Shown here one piece after another: positions 33,962 to 43,245 of a stretch of DNA of 64,000 nucleotides. The notes below the pieces were generated by a model. The model was given only the letters and a program-made list of their open reading frames with translations. It made no database searches and had not been told where the DNA came from. The DNA comes from Paenisporosarcina sp. FSL H8-0542. GTDB lineage: Bacteria > Bacillota > Bacilli > Bacillales_A > Planococcaceae. Numbering within the stretch: the stretch's first letter is position 1; every line of letters starts with the position of its first letter. A program made the translations under genes and the position numbers. The DNA lies in assembly GCF_038632915.1 (NCBI RefSeq), contig NZ_CP152050.1, positions 1,767,001 to 1,831,000 of the forward strand. The letters run 5' to 3'.

Positions 33962-35179
33962 ATGAAGAGAAAGTCATGGTTGTTTCTTGTTTTAATTTTT
34001 GTTCTTGTTTTTAGCTCTGCTTGTAACAATAAGGATTCACCCGAAGCGGAAGCTGAAGGAGAAGCAACGGGCGGTACCATTAAAATCGGAGTTTTGGCAT
34101 CGTTAACTGGCGCACTTGAATCATACGGTAAACAAACACAACGTGGATTTGATCTTGGCATTGAATATGCCACTGACGGAACGATGGAAGTAGCGGGAAA
34201 GAAAATTGAAATTATTTATGAAGATACGGAAACAAAACCGGAAGTAGCGGTTCAAAAAGCTACCAAATTACTAGAAGAAGATGAAGTGGACTTCATCGTT
34301 GGTTCATCAAGTTCAGGTGATACATTGGCGGTACTGCCTCTTGCTGAAGAATACGAAAAAATCATGATTGTAGAACCAGCGGTAGCGGATAGTATTACGG
34401 GTGCAGAATTCAATCCGTACATCTTCCGTACGGGCCGTAACTCATCACAAGATGCGGTGGCAGGTGCTGCGGCAATCGCGAAACCAGGCGTAAAAATTGC
34501 TACATTCGCTCCTGACTATTCCTTTGGTCTGGACGGCGTTGCGGCATTTAAAAAAGCTGCAGAAGAATTAGGTGCTGAAATTGTGTTAGAAGAGTATGCA
34601 GATCCTGCAGCTACTGATTTCACTTCAAATCTACAAAAAGTGATTGAAGCAAAACCAGATTACTTGTTTGTTGTTTGGGCAGGAGCAAACTCACCTTGGA
34701 ATCAAATTGCCGATTTAAAACTTCAGGAAAAAGGCATCAAAATTTCAACGGGTGCACCTGATATCCCAGCGTTGTCCATTATGGAACCATTGGTAGGCAT
34801 GGAAGGCTTCTCTGTTTACTATCACACATTACCAAAAAATGACGTGAATGATTGGTTAGTAGAGAAACATAAAGAACGCTTTAACGGGGAAGTTCCTGAT
34901 CTATTCACGCCAGGTGGTATGTCAGCGGCGATTGCAATAGTCGAAGCGTTGAAAAAGTCAGAAGGCAATGTGGATAGTAAAGAACTAATCGACCTTATGG
35001 AAGGTATGTCGTTCGAATCGCCTAAAGGCAAGATGACGTTCCGTGAAGAAGATCACCAGGCGTTACAAGCATTGTACTCTATCAAACTTGAAAAACAAGA
35101 TGGCGTACCGTATCCAGTGCCGGTGTTAATTCGTGAATTGTCACCAGAGGAAACGGAACCACCAATTCAAAACAAATAA
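33962..35179 (+). CDS. Liv-type ABC transporter substrate-binding lipoprotein
   Basis: The lipoprotein signal is KRKSWLFLVLIFVLVFSSAC, and the mature part is a type I periplasmic-binding-protein fold (Peripla_BP_6): IKIGVLASLTGALESYGKQ, then VDFIVGSSSSGDTLAVLPLA and FRTGRNSSQDAVAGA. I chose ATG 33962 (AAGGGGAAGG upstream) because it gives a normal signal peptide; the open frame to 33896 would place the promoter inside the gene. The ligand is not readable and could be a branched-chain amino acid, an amide or an aromatic acid. A large hairpin after the stop may protect this mRNA part and raise its level. Confidence 0.9.
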   Translation: MKRKSWLFLVLIFVLVFSSACNNKDSPEAEAEGEATGGTIKIGVLASLTGALESYGKQTQRGFDLGIEYATDGTMEVAGKKIEIIYEDTETKPEVAVQKATKLLEEDEVDFIVGSSSSGDTLAVLPLAEEYEKIMIVEPAVADSITGAEFNPYIFRTGRNSSQDAVAGAAAIAKPGVKIATFAPDYSFGLDGVAAFKKAAEELGAEIVLEEYADPAATDFTSNLQKVIEAKPDYLFVVWAGANSPWNQIADLKLQEKGIKISTGAPDIPALSIMEPLVGMEGFSVYYHTLPKNDVNDWLVEKHKERFNGEVPDLFTPGGMSAAIAIVEALKKSEGNVDSKELIDLMEGMSFESPKGKMTFREEDHQALQALYSIKLEKQDGVPYPVPVLIRELSPEETEPPIQNK

Positions 35180-35181
35180 CA

Positions 35182-35222
35182 CGTGGAGACGGCCTGTTTA
35201 AACAGGTCTGTCTCTCTCCACG
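35182..35222 (+). terminator. Intra-operon hairpin after the binding-protein gene
   Basis: CGTGGAGA against TCTCTCCACG with an inner perfect stem CCTGTTTAAACAGG. No T-run follows, so it is more likely an mRNA-stabilising or partial attenuating hairpin than a full terminator. Confidence 0.55.
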
Positions 35223-35274
35223 TTCAGGATTCATTCCTGCATGTGGAGAGAGACAGAAGAAAGGATGAACATCG

Positions 35275-36048
35275 ATGACAACGATTTTAAGAACCGAAAA
35301 CTTGACCATCCGTTTTGGTGGACATACAGCCGTGGATCATGTCAATTTTGAAATGCCTGAAAAACATTTCAAATCCATCATCGGACCGAATGGAGCGGGA
35401 AAAACCACTTTTTTCAATTTGATTAGCGGTGAATTAAAGCCAACCGAAGGGAAAGTATATTTCAAAAATGAAGACATGTCCCGATTTTCTTCTGTTGACC
35501 GCACACGAAAAGGGTTAGGTCGATCTTTTCAAATCACGAATGTATTTCCCAACCTGACTGTTCTCGAAAACATACGCCTGGCGGTGCAATCAAAAGAAAA
35601 AATTCGATATCAAATGTTACGCCATATCAAGACGTACCCTTCACTTATTGAAAAAGCAGAACAATTGATCGAAGTCGTCTTGCTGTTGAACAAGAAACAG
35701 GCGATAGCCAGTCAATTGTCTCATGGTGAAAAACGCAAACTAGAAATTGCGATGCTGCTTGCTTTGGATACCGAAGTATTATTGTTGGACGAACCGACTG
35801 CAGGCATGTCACTCGAAGAAGTACCAACCATTCTAGAAGTCATCAAGCGGATAAAGCAACAGGAGAATAAAACAATCTTGCTGATTGAACACAAAATGGA
35901 TATGATTCTGGATTTATCGGATTCCATTATGGTGCTGTTCAATGGCTCGCTTCTGGCAGACGGCACACCAGAAGAAATTATGCAAAATGAAACAGTGCAA
36001 AATGCTTATTTAGGAGGCTCCTACAATGAACACCATGCTCAAAGTTGA
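35275..36048 (+). CDS. Liv-type ABC transporter ATP-binding protein (LivG-like)
   Basis: This 257-residue ATPase has Walker A (GPNGAGKTT), the LivG-type Q-loop region GRSFQITNVFPNLTVLEN, the signature LSHGEKRKLEIAM, Walker B (VLLLDEPTAGM) and the switch His (IEHKMDMI). The signature is LSHGE rather than LSGGE, which is common in this subfamily. AAAGGATG lies upstream. It overlaps the next ATPase gene by 23 bp, which suggests coupled translation. Confidence 0.95.
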   Translation: MTTILRTENLTIRFGGHTAVDHVNFEMPEKHFKSIIGPNGAGKTTFFNLISGELKPTEGKVYFKNEDMSRFSSVDRTRKGLGRSFQITNVFPNLTVLENIRLAVQSKEKIRYQMLRHIKTYPSLIEKAEQLIEVVLLLNKKQAIASQLSHGEKRKLEIAMLLALDTEVLLLDEPTAGMSLEEVPTILEVIKRIKQQENKTILLIEHKMDMILDLSDSIMVLFNGSLLADGTPEEIMQNETVQNAYLGGSYNEHHAQS

Positions 36049-36733
36049 TGGCGTCCACACCCATATCGGGCAATATCATATTTTACAAGGCATTTCGTTT
36101 GAAGCAAAAGAAGGAGAAGTCAGCGTATTGCTAGGTCGTAATGGTGCTGGAAAAACGACGACGTTGAAAACCATACTTGGACTGACTCCCGCTTCAAAAG
36201 GACAAATCACGTTCAAAGGTCAGGATATCACCAAAAAACCGACACATGCCATCGCGAATACAGGCATTGGCTATGTACCAGAAGATCAGGGGATATTTGG
36301 CGCATTGACTGTTGAAGAAAACATGAAAGTGGCCATGCGTAAGGATGATGAAGCCACTTTGGCCAAACAGGACTATGTCTTGAACCTCTTTCCGGACTTG
36401 AAAAAATTCTGGAAAAAGGACGGGGGTCATTTGTCAGGTGGTCAAAAGCAAATGCTTGCGATGGCTAGGGCTTTTGTTGGGAACAGTCAGTTGCTACTGA
36501 TTGACGAACCATCTAAAGGTCTTGCTCCCATTGTCATTGAAAAAGTGATGGAAGCCATTATTGATATGAAAAAACATACAACGATTGTCTTGGTCGAACA
36601 GAACTTTATGATGGCAAGTCGAATCGGTGATACATATACACTCCTCGATGACGGGAAAACGGTCCAGACAGGTCGAATGCAGGAATTAATCCAAGACGAG
36701 CAAGTGAAACGAAAATATTTAGGAATCGGATAA
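36026..36733 (+). CDS. Liv-type ABC transporter ATP-binding protein (LivF-like)
   Basis: The second ATPase, 235 residues, has Walker A (GRNGAGKTT), the LivF-type motif GIGYVPEDQGIFGALTVEEN, the signature LSGGQKQMLAMARAF and Walker B (LLLIDEPSKGLAP). It pairs with the preceding ATPase as a heterodimer at the cytoplasmic side of the transporter. TAGGAGG precedes the ATG within the end of the previous gene. Confidence 0.95.
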   Translation: MNTMLKVDGVHTHIGQYHILQGISFEAKEGEVSVLLGRNGAGKTTTLKTILGLTPASKGQITFKGQDITKKPTHAIANTGIGYVPEDQGIFGALTVEENMKVAMRKDDEATLAKQDYVLNLFPDLKKFWKKDGGHLSGGQKQMLAMARAFVGNSQLLLIDEPSKGLAPIVIEKVMEAIIDMKKHTTIVLVEQNFMMASRIGDTYTLLDDGKTVQTGRMQELIQDEQVKRKYLGIG

Positions 36734-36745
36734 GGAGGATCAGTC

Positions 36746-37606
36746 ATGGAACTACTCTTGAATTTAACCATCAATGGGCTAGCCACTGGCATGTTAATTT
36801 TCCTTCTTGCTGCCGGCTTGACCTTGATTTTTGGTTTGATGGACGTACTTAACTTTGCACATGGAGGGTTATTTGCCTGGGGAGCCTACTCGTCCGTTTG
36901 GTTTTATGCGTTGACAGACAGTTTTGGCCTGGCGATTCTCGGAGCAATCGGTACGGGAATCATTCTCGGATTCATTACGGAAAAATTGATTATCACACCT
37001 GTCTATGGCAATCATATTCAACAAATCTTAATTACGTTAGGATTCATGCTTGTTTTAACTGAGCTATTGAAAGTCGTGTTCGGTCCTAATCAGCTTCCAG
37101 CAAAAACACCGCCCTACTTAGTTGGAAGCTGGGAAATTGGGGATGTCATCATTATTAAATACCGAGTTTTCATTATTGTAGTTGGTTTCCTGATTTTCGG
37201 GATTTTCCAATACATCTTAAAGAAAACAAAAATAGGCTTGATTGTCCGAGCGGGAGTCATGAACAAAGAAATGGTGCAGACACTAGGAATCAACATCAAA
37301 AATGTATTTCTGTATGTCTTTATTGCCGGTGCCGCATTAGCAGCACTCGGAGGGGCACTGATGGCCCCGTATTCAGGGGTGATTTATGCAGAAATGGGCA
37401 TGGAGTTTGCCATCTTAGGTTTCATTGTCGTGGTTATCGGAGGGATGGGCAGTTTTCCAGGATCACTGCTTGCAGCAATTTTAGTAGGTTTAGCTGGAAG
37501 CTTTATGGCGTATTACGTTCCATCACTTTCGTTAGCCGTTAACATGATGCTGATGGCCATCGTATTAATATTCCGTCCGCAAGGATTATTCAAGGCAAAG
37601 GGGTGA
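36746..37606 (+). CDS. Liv-type ABC transporter permease (LivH-like)
   Basis: This 286-residue inner-membrane permease has about eight hydrophobic segments. Family motifs include GLTLIFGLMDVLNFAHGG near residue 25, NKEMVQTLGIN and GGMGSFPGSLLAAILVG. It forms the channel with the next gene's product. TAAGGAGG is 9 bases upstream. It lies 12 bp after the second ATPase gene. Confidence 0.95.
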   Translation: MELLLNLTINGLATGMLIFLLAAGLTLIFGLMDVLNFAHGGLFAWGAYSSVWFYALTDSFGLAILGAIGTGIILGFITEKLIITPVYGNHIQQILITLGFMLVLTELLKVVFGPNQLPAKTPPYLVGSWEIGDVIIIKYRVFIIVVGFLIFGIFQYILKKTKIGLIVRAGVMNKEMVQTLGINIKNVFLYVFIAGAALAALGGALMAPYSGVIYAEMGMEFAILGFIVVVIGGMGSFPGSLLAAILVGLAGSFMAYYVPSLSLAVNMMLMAIVLIFRPQGLFKAKG

Positions 37607-37610
37607 AGAC

Positions 37611-38612
37611 ATGACCAGTAAATTTCAGTGGAACAATATTTTTCTATCCATTATCGCGATTGTGTTGTTCATCTTCCCTTTTGTAACGGATTCCAGGACC
37701 TGGACAATATTATTGACGCAAATTTTCATCTTTTCAATTTTGGCCATGAGTTATGACATTTTACTTGGCTATACAGGCATCGTCTCATTCGGACACGCAA
37801 TGTTCTTTGGAATGGGTGCCTATACCACCGCGGTCATGCAAGACCGGATGGAACCGACCATCGGTGTCTTCATATTATCAATCGCAACCGGCATGTTCCT
37901 CGCAGGTGTCGTCAGCCTTATTGTCGGTTTGATGACACTGCGTCTGAAGAGTCATTTCTTTGCCATGCTGACACTTGCTGTATCCGGATTATTTCTCGTA
38001 CTAGCAGAAAAATGGCGCAGTCTGACATCAGGAAATGATGGTTTCACGTTCCGCGCACCGGAATTCTTCAAAGATCGTATGGTTTTCTATCTCGTTACAC
38101 TCGTGTGCCTTGTGGTGGTGTATTTGTTATTAAGAAGATTTGTGCAATCTCCGATGGGGCACGTGCTGGTAGCGGTACGAGAAAACGAGCAGCGAACAAA
38201 ATCACTCGGATTTAAAACCCTACACTATAAAGTGATTGCCTCCGTAGTAGCTGGCGTTGTGGCAAGTTTGGCTGGTTCTTTATATGCGGTAAGTCTACGA
38301 TTCGTGAATACAAGTGTATTGACGATGGATATCACGCTGGACGCGTTGCTCATGACCATTATCGGCGGCGTCGGGACATTGATAGGTCCAATTATTGGAG
38401 CTGGTGTAATCGAATTATCCCAACATTATTTATCTGGAATGGCTAAGGACTATCCGATTTTTGAACGATGGATCATTTTCTTCGGAATTGTCTATATCCT
38501 GGCGGTGATATTCTTCCCTTCAGGCATTGTGGGAACCGTCCGACAAGCAATTCACAAACGAAAAAACCCCGCAGTACTTGAAAAGTCGTCGTCCGGCACG
38601 GAGGGATTGTAA
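37611..38612 (+). CDS. Liv-type ABC transporter permease (LivM-like)
   Basis: The 333-residue permease has many transmembrane helices. Family motifs are LLGYTGIVSFGHAMFFGMGA, TLRLKSHFFAMLTLAVSGLF, SPMGHVLVAVRENE and TIIGGVGTLIGPIIGAGVIE. It starts 4 bp after the LivH-like gene, and its TAA overlaps the next gene's ATG (TAATG). This links the transporter to the acyl-metabolic genes that follow. Confidence 0.95.
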   Translation: MTSKFQWNNIFLSIIAIVLFIFPFVTDSRTWTILLTQIFIFSILAMSYDILLGYTGIVSFGHAMFFGMGAYTTAVMQDRMEPTIGVFILSIATGMFLAGVVSLIVGLMTLRLKSHFFAMLTLAVSGLFLVLAEKWRSLTSGNDGFTFRAPEFFKDRMVFYLVTLVCLVVVYLLLRRFVQSPMGHVLVAVRENEQRTKSLGFKTLHYKVIASVVAGVVASLAGSLYAVSLRFVNTSVLTMDITLDALLMTIIGGVGTLIGPIIGAGVIELSQHYLSGMAKDYPIFERWIIFFGIVYILAVIFFPSGIVGTVRQAIHKRKNPAVLEKSSSGTEGL

Positions 38613-39622
38613 TGCAAATTGGTATCGTCAGCACAGGTCTTTACATACCTAGCCATTCCATGACAGCAGAAGAAATCTCTTTAGCATCAGGGGTATCTTT
38701 ACAGGTAGTCAAAGAGAAGATGGGCATTACGAAAAAACCGATTCCAGGTCCTGACGATCATACAGTTCAGATGGGCATCTGGGCAGCAAAGGATGCTTTA
38801 GACAGAGGTCATGTCGATCCTAAATCAATTGACTGCGTGATCTATATAGGCGAAGAGCATAAGGAATACCCACTATGGACCGCAGCCATCAAAACACAAG
38901 AAGAAATCGGCGCATTGCATGCATGGGGGTTTGATATCGCACTGCGTTGCGGCACAACCATACTGGCACTTAAATTGGCTCAAAGTTTGATGCTTGCAGA
39001 CGATTCCATCGACACAGTCCTGCTTGCAGGTGGATACCGAAATGGGGATTTCATCGATTATACAAACGAGCGGACCCGCTTCATGTTCAATCTCGGAGCG
39101 GGAGGTGGCGCGATGATTTTGAAAAAGAATCATGGCCACAATATTTTGCTTGAATCGGATATCATGACCGATGGATCCTTTTCGGAAGATGTCGTGGTAC
39201 CAGTCGGAGGGACGAAAATGCCACTGACGAATGAAGTGTTGTCGTCGGGTTCTTACCGACTCGATGTCACCGATCCAGAAGGAATGAAAAAACGTCTGGA
39301 ACAAAAATCAATGCAAAACTTTTTGAAGGTCATCCGACACTCTTTGTCGAAGAGCGGATATACAGAACAAGATATTTCTTACGTTGCCATGCTCCACATG
39401 AAAAAATCAGCACATGACTACGTGCTCAATGAACTGGGGTTAACGGAAGACCAGTCCATTTACTTGCATGAATACGGTCATATTGGCCAAATGGATCAAA
39501 TCATTTCTTTGCAGCTCGCACAACAACAAGGAAAGCTTCAAAAAGGAGATATTGTCGTATTGGTTAGTGCTGGTATCGGCTATGCGTGGGGAGCAACAAC
39601 AATCAAATGGGGTTCTGAATAG
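38612..39622 (+). CDS. KAS III-like / HMG-CoA-synthase-like thiolase-fold enzyme
   Basis: The 336-residue thiolase-fold protein has the catalytic Cys113 (IALRCGTTILAL) and His262 (YVAMLHMKKSAHDY). Where 3-oxoacyl-ACP synthase III has an Asn in a GNTxxAS-type segment, this protein has YGHIGQMDQ, so the third catalytic residue differs. It may condense or transfer an acyl-CoA rather than start fatty acid synthesis. It overlaps the permease gene by one base and is part of the transporter operon. Confidence 0.8.
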   Translation: MQIGIVSTGLYIPSHSMTAEEISLASGVSLQVVKEKMGITKKPIPGPDDHTVQMGIWAAKDALDRGHVDPKSIDCVIYIGEEHKEYPLWTAAIKTQEEIGALHAWGFDIALRCGTTILALKLAQSLMLADDSIDTVLLAGGYRNGDFIDYTNERTRFMFNLGAGGGAMILKKNHGHNILLESDIMTDGSFSEDVVVPVGGTKMPLTNEVLSSGSYRLDVTDPEGMKKRLEQKSMQNFLKVIRHSLSKSGYTEQDISYVAMLHMKKSAHDYVLNELGLTEDQSIYLHEYGHIGQMDQIISLQLAQQQGKLQKGDIVVLVSAGIGYAWGATTIKWGSE

Positions 39623-39633
39623 GGGGAGGTTTA

Positions 39634-40518
39634 ATGGCAATGCAAAAAATATTACTCGATAATGGCGAAACGATTTCATACCGTGAACGGTACGGCGGAG
39701 AGCAAGTCGTCGTCCTCGTTCATGGAAATATGACTTCTTCTCAGCACTGGGATGTGTTGATTGATGCTCTGGATCCAAGATATAAACTGTATGCGCTTGA
39801 CCTGAGAGGCTTCGGGGAATCAAGTTACCATACTCGTGTTCAAGGAATAGCTGACTTTGCCGCTGACTTGAGAGGTTTCGTGGATGCACTCGGACTTGAA
39901 ACATTTCATTTAGTCGGCTGGTCTACAGGTGGTGCGATCTGTATGCAATTTGTCGCTGACAACCCAGGATACTGTGAGAAACTCGTCCTGCTTGCTTCCG
40001 CTTCAACCCGTGGGTATCCATTCTCCGGGACGAAGGCAGATGGAACACCCGATTTGCAAACTCGTCTTCAATCTATCGAAGAAGTGGAAACTGATGCAGG
40101 AAAAACAAAAGCCATACAAGGATTATATGATACGAAAAACCGTGAAGGACTTAAAGGACTCTGGAATGCACTGATTTATACACATAAACAGCCTGACGAG
40201 AAAAAATACGATGAATATGTATCGGATATGCTAACGCAACGCAATCTGGCGGACGTATACCATTCATTAAACACGTTCAATATCAGCAATGTTCATAACG
40301 GGCTAAGTCAAGGCACAAATCAAGCCAAGGATGTCACCATCCCAGTACTAATTTTAAGAGGCGATCGTGACTATGTCGTATCCGAAGAGATGACACAGGA
40401 AATCGTGGAAGACCTTGGGGAAAACGCCACTTATATTCCATTAACTAATACAGGTCATTCACCGCTCATCGATGATTTGCCGCAACTGACACAACGAATC
40501 GAAGAATTTTTAGGTTAG
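39634..40518 (+). CDS. Alpha/beta hydrolase, 294 residues
   Basis: An alpha/beta-hydrolase fold with an oxyanion-hole segment (LVHGNMTSSQHWD), the nucleophile elbow GWSTGG (Ser), an acid residue in LRGDRDYVV and the catalytic His in TNTGHSPL. The substrate is unknown; given its neighbours, an ester, lactone or acyl thioester is possible. It lies 11 bp after the KAS III-like gene with GGGGGAGG upstream. Confidence 0.92.
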   Translation: MAMQKILLDNGETISYRERYGGEQVVVLVHGNMTSSQHWDVLIDALDPRYKLYALDLRGFGESSYHTRVQGIADFAADLRGFVDALGLETFHLVGWSTGGAICMQFVADNPGYCEKLVLLASASTRGYPFSGTKADGTPDLQTRLQSIEEVETDAGKTKAIQGLYDTKNREGLKGLWNALIYTHKQPDEKKYDEYVSDMLTQRNLADVYHSLNTFNISNVHNGLSQGTNQAKDVTIPVLILRGDRDYVVSEEMTQEIVEDLGENATYIPLTNTGHSPLIDDLPQLTQRIEEFLG

Positions 40519-40529
40519 GAGGATACTAT

Positions 40530-41270
40530 ATGCGTTTAGATAAGCAAGTTGCGATTATCACTGGTGGGGCAAATGGAATCGGCTATGCATCAGTCGAGCG
40601 CTTCGCCCAAGAAGGAGCTCGTGTCATTCTGGCAGATTATGATGAATCTACCGGAGTGAAAGCAGCAGAAGAGTTAAAAGAGCAAGGCTATGATGTCACG
40701 TTCGTTCAAGTCGATGTGGCGGATCGCGACAGTGTCCAGCACATGGTCGCACAAGCGGTTGAAATTTACGGTGGCATTGATATTTTGGTGAATAATGCCG
40801 GCATCACCAGAGATGCCATGCTAGCAAAAATGGACATTGCTGACTTTCAGAGGGTTCTTGATGTCAATTTAACGGGCGTCTTTAACTGTACACAAAGCGT
40901 ATTGCCACACTTAATCGAAAAAGGAAAAGGGAAAATTATTAATACTTCTTCAGTCAGTGGTGTATATGGGAATGTCGGACAGACCAATTATGCGGCTTCA
41001 AAAGCAGCGGTCGTGGGGATGACCAAATCGTGGGCAAAAGAATTGGGACGCAAAGGCATCAATGTCAATGCTGTGGCACCAGGATTCACCTTGACTGCAA
41101 TGGTCGAAAAAATGCCTGATAAAATCATCGACCAAATGAAATCGATTGTTGGACTGCAACGATTGGCTGTACCGAAAGATATTGCTAATGCCTATTTATT
41201 TCTCGCATCGTCAGAATCAGATTATGTTCATGGGCATGTTCTGCATGTTGACGGTGGCATTATGATGTAA
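40530..41270 (+). CDS. Short-chain dehydrogenase/reductase (FabG-like)
   Basis: The 246-residue Rossmann-fold enzyme has a TGGANGIG cofactor loop, the NNAG motif, Ser in NTSSVSG and the YAASK catalytic Tyr/Lys. The sequence resembles 3-oxoacyl-ACP or hydroxyacyl-CoA reductases and would use NAD(P)H. It lies 11 bp after the hydrolase gene with TTAGGAGG upstream. It probably acts on a 3-oxoacyl thioester made or used by the neighbouring enzymes. Confidence 0.9.
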   Translation: MRLDKQVAIITGGANGIGYASVERFAQEGARVILADYDESTGVKAAEELKEQGYDVTFVQVDVADRDSVQHMVAQAVEIYGGIDILVNNAGITRDAMLAKMDIADFQRVLDVNLTGVFNCTQSVLPHLIEKGKGKIINTSSVSGVYGNVGQTNYAASKAAVVGMTKSWAKELGRKGINVNAVAPGFTLTAMVEKMPDKIIDQMKSIVGLQRLAVPKDIANAYLFLASSESDYVHGHVLHVDGGIMM

Positions 41271-41286
41271 GAAAGGAAGGGTACGT

Positions 41287-42771
41287 ATGTATAATGATCA
41301 ATCCTGGTTTTTAAAACGAGCACTATTGGCTCCCTCCCGTCTTGCCTGTGTTGATATCGATAGTGACCAGCAGTGGACATATGCTCAATTTGCGCGTCTC
41401 ATTGAACAGTGGGTACAACGCTTAACGCAAGAGAAGTTGCAACAAGGGGACCGTGTGGCGATACTTGCTGCCAATCACCCTGAGCTACTAGCCATTTTAT
41501 TTGCCTGTGGATTGAAAGGTTATATATATGTACCTTTGAATTTCAGATTAAGCCATCATGAACTCAGCGATATTCTGGAAGATTGTGAACCATCAATCCT
41601 AGTAACGGATGATGTATACGAAAACATAGCACTTTCATTTGATGGTAAGAAAGTCATGAACAGGGAAGTACCTTTCAATAATGAACCTTGTGTATTCGAA
41701 ATGCACTCTATCCAATCTGTTTCGGCGGATGAACCGTGGATGATGATTTATACAGGAGGTACGACAGGGAAACCAAAAGGAGTACTCCTGTCTTATCACA
41801 ACGTCAACTGGAATGCGTTGAACACAATTGTTAGCTGGGGGTTGTCGGAACGAGATTGCACTGTCAACTATATGCCTTTGTTCCATACAGGGGGATTGAA
41901 TGCTTTGTCGATCCCAATCCTGATGACAGGGGGAACAGTGGTCATCGGTCATCGATTTAATGCAGAACAAGCATTGAACGAAATTCTGAAACGAAAAGCA
42001 ACGATTTCCTTATTCGTTCCAACGATGTATGAATTGATGACACAGTCAGAGACGTTCAAGAAACATGATTTTCCTGACGTCCGAGTATTTTTATCAGGTG
42101 GCGCTCCGTGTCCGGTTACGGTATATGAACAATTTGAAAACAAAGGTTTACCTTTTAAAGAAGGCTATGGTCTTTCTGAAGCGGGACCAAATAATTTTGT
42201 AATAGATGTCAGAGTGGCCAAAGTCAAAAGAGGATCAGTTGGCAAAAGCATGCAATTTGTAGATACTTTGATTGTCACGAAAGACCATCAACCTGCATTA
42301 ATCGGGGAAGTCGGGGAGCTTTGGATTCGCGGGAGGCATGTTTTCAGGGGCTATTGGCGAAATGACAAAGAAACCGCAGCTACGATGCAAAACGAATGGT
42401 TGAAAACAGGGGATCTGGCGAAAATTGATGCAGACGGTGATACGTATATTGTCGGACGAAAAAAAGACATGATCGTAACCGGTGGGGAGAACGTCTATCC
42501 TCAGGAAATCGAACATTGTCTACTCCTGAATCGTACAATCAGGGAAGCGGCTGTCATCGGACTCCCGGATGAGAAGTGGGGCGAAGTCGTTACCGCATTC
42601 ATTTCATTGAGTGACCCTGCTCTATTTGAAGAAACTCAATTGACCGAACATTGCCGTCAATTTTTAGGAGGCTATAAAATCCCGAAAAAGTTTGTGGTGT
42701 TACCGGAACTGCCGAAAACGCATGTCGGAAAAATTGATAAGAAACAACTATCAGCCTTGAAAGTCGTGTAA
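41287..42771 (+). CDS. Acyl-CoA ligase (class I adenylate-forming enzyme)
   Basis: The 494-residue ANL-family enzyme has the phosphate loop YTGGTTGKPKGV, the aromatic/adenosine segment EGYGLSEAGPN, the hinge TGDLAKIDADGD, GRKKDMIVTGGENVYPQEIE and the catalytic Lys near the end (THVGKIDKKQL). It activates a carboxylic acid to its CoA thioester. The likely substrate is whatever the adjacent ABC transporter imports, a branched or aromatic acid (inference). It is the last gene of the run before yneP. Confidence 0.92.
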   Translation: MYNDQSWFLKRALLAPSRLACVDIDSDQQWTYAQFARLIEQWVQRLTQEKLQQGDRVAILAANHPELLAILFACGLKGYIYVPLNFRLSHHELSDILEDCEPSILVTDDVYENIALSFDGKKVMNREVPFNNEPCVFEMHSIQSVSADEPWMMIYTGGTTGKPKGVLLSYHNVNWNALNTIVSWGLSERDCTVNYMPLFHTGGLNALSIPILMTGGTVVIGHRFNAEQALNEILKRKATISLFVPTMYELMTQSETFKKHDFPDVRVFLSGGAPCPVTVYEQFENKGLPFKEGYGLSEAGPNNFVIDVRVAKVKRGSVGKSMQFVDTLIVTKDHQPALIGEVGELWIRGRHVFRGYWRNDKETAATMQNEWLKTGDLAKIDADGDTYIVGRKKDMIVTGGENVYPQEIEHCLLLNRTIREAAVIGLPDEKWGEVVTAFISLSDPALFEETQLTEHCRQFLGGYKIPKKFVVLPELPKTHVGKIDKKQLSALKVV

Positions 42772-42819
42772 CTGCTTTTTCTTGCTCAATTTTGTATAAT
42801 GGTGCAAGAGGTGAGCAAG

Positions 42820-43245
42820 ATGTTTGTCAGTGAAAAAGAAATTGAAATCCGTTATGCCGAAACAGACCAAATGGGTGTCGTTTACCATGCCAACTACTTG
42901 GTATGGATGGAAATCGGAAGAACCAGCCTGATTGAAGATTTAGGCTACACGTATGCCGGACTGGAAAGTGAAGGCTATTTATCACCAGTGATCGATTTGA
43001 GTATCCAATATAAAGCGTCGTTGAAATATGGTCAGAAAGCAACTGTTCGCACATGGGTTGAGTCTCATGGTAAACTTCGAACAACCTATGGTTACGAGAT
43101 CTTACATGAGGATAGAACGGTAGCAGCAACAGCAAAGTCAGAACATGTTTTGGTGAAAAAAGAAACATTCCGACCTGTATCGCTTAAAAAAGTGAATGCA
43201 GAGTGGGACGCTACATATGCAGAAATCGCCAAGGTGAAGAGCTGA
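42820..43245 (+). CDS. yneP: Hotdog-fold acyl-CoA thioesterase, YneP-like
   Basis: The 4HBT thioesterase, 141 residues, has the signature RYAETDQMGVVYHANYLVWM with the catalytic Asp and a YbgC-type layout. I chose ATG 42820, since AAGAGGTGAG lies just upstream inside the longer frame starting at 42799. It restores the B. subtilis order (citB, yneP, yneQ, yneR, plsY, parE, parC) after the inserted transporter block, and its stop overlaps the next start (TGATG). Confidence 0.9.
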   Translation: MFVSEKEIEIRYAETDQMGVVYHANYLVWMEIGRTSLIEDLGYTYAGLESEGYLSPVIDLSIQYKASLKYGQKATVRTWVESHGKLRTTYGYEILHEDRTVAATAKSEHVLVKKETFRPVSLKKVNAEWDATYAEIAKVKS

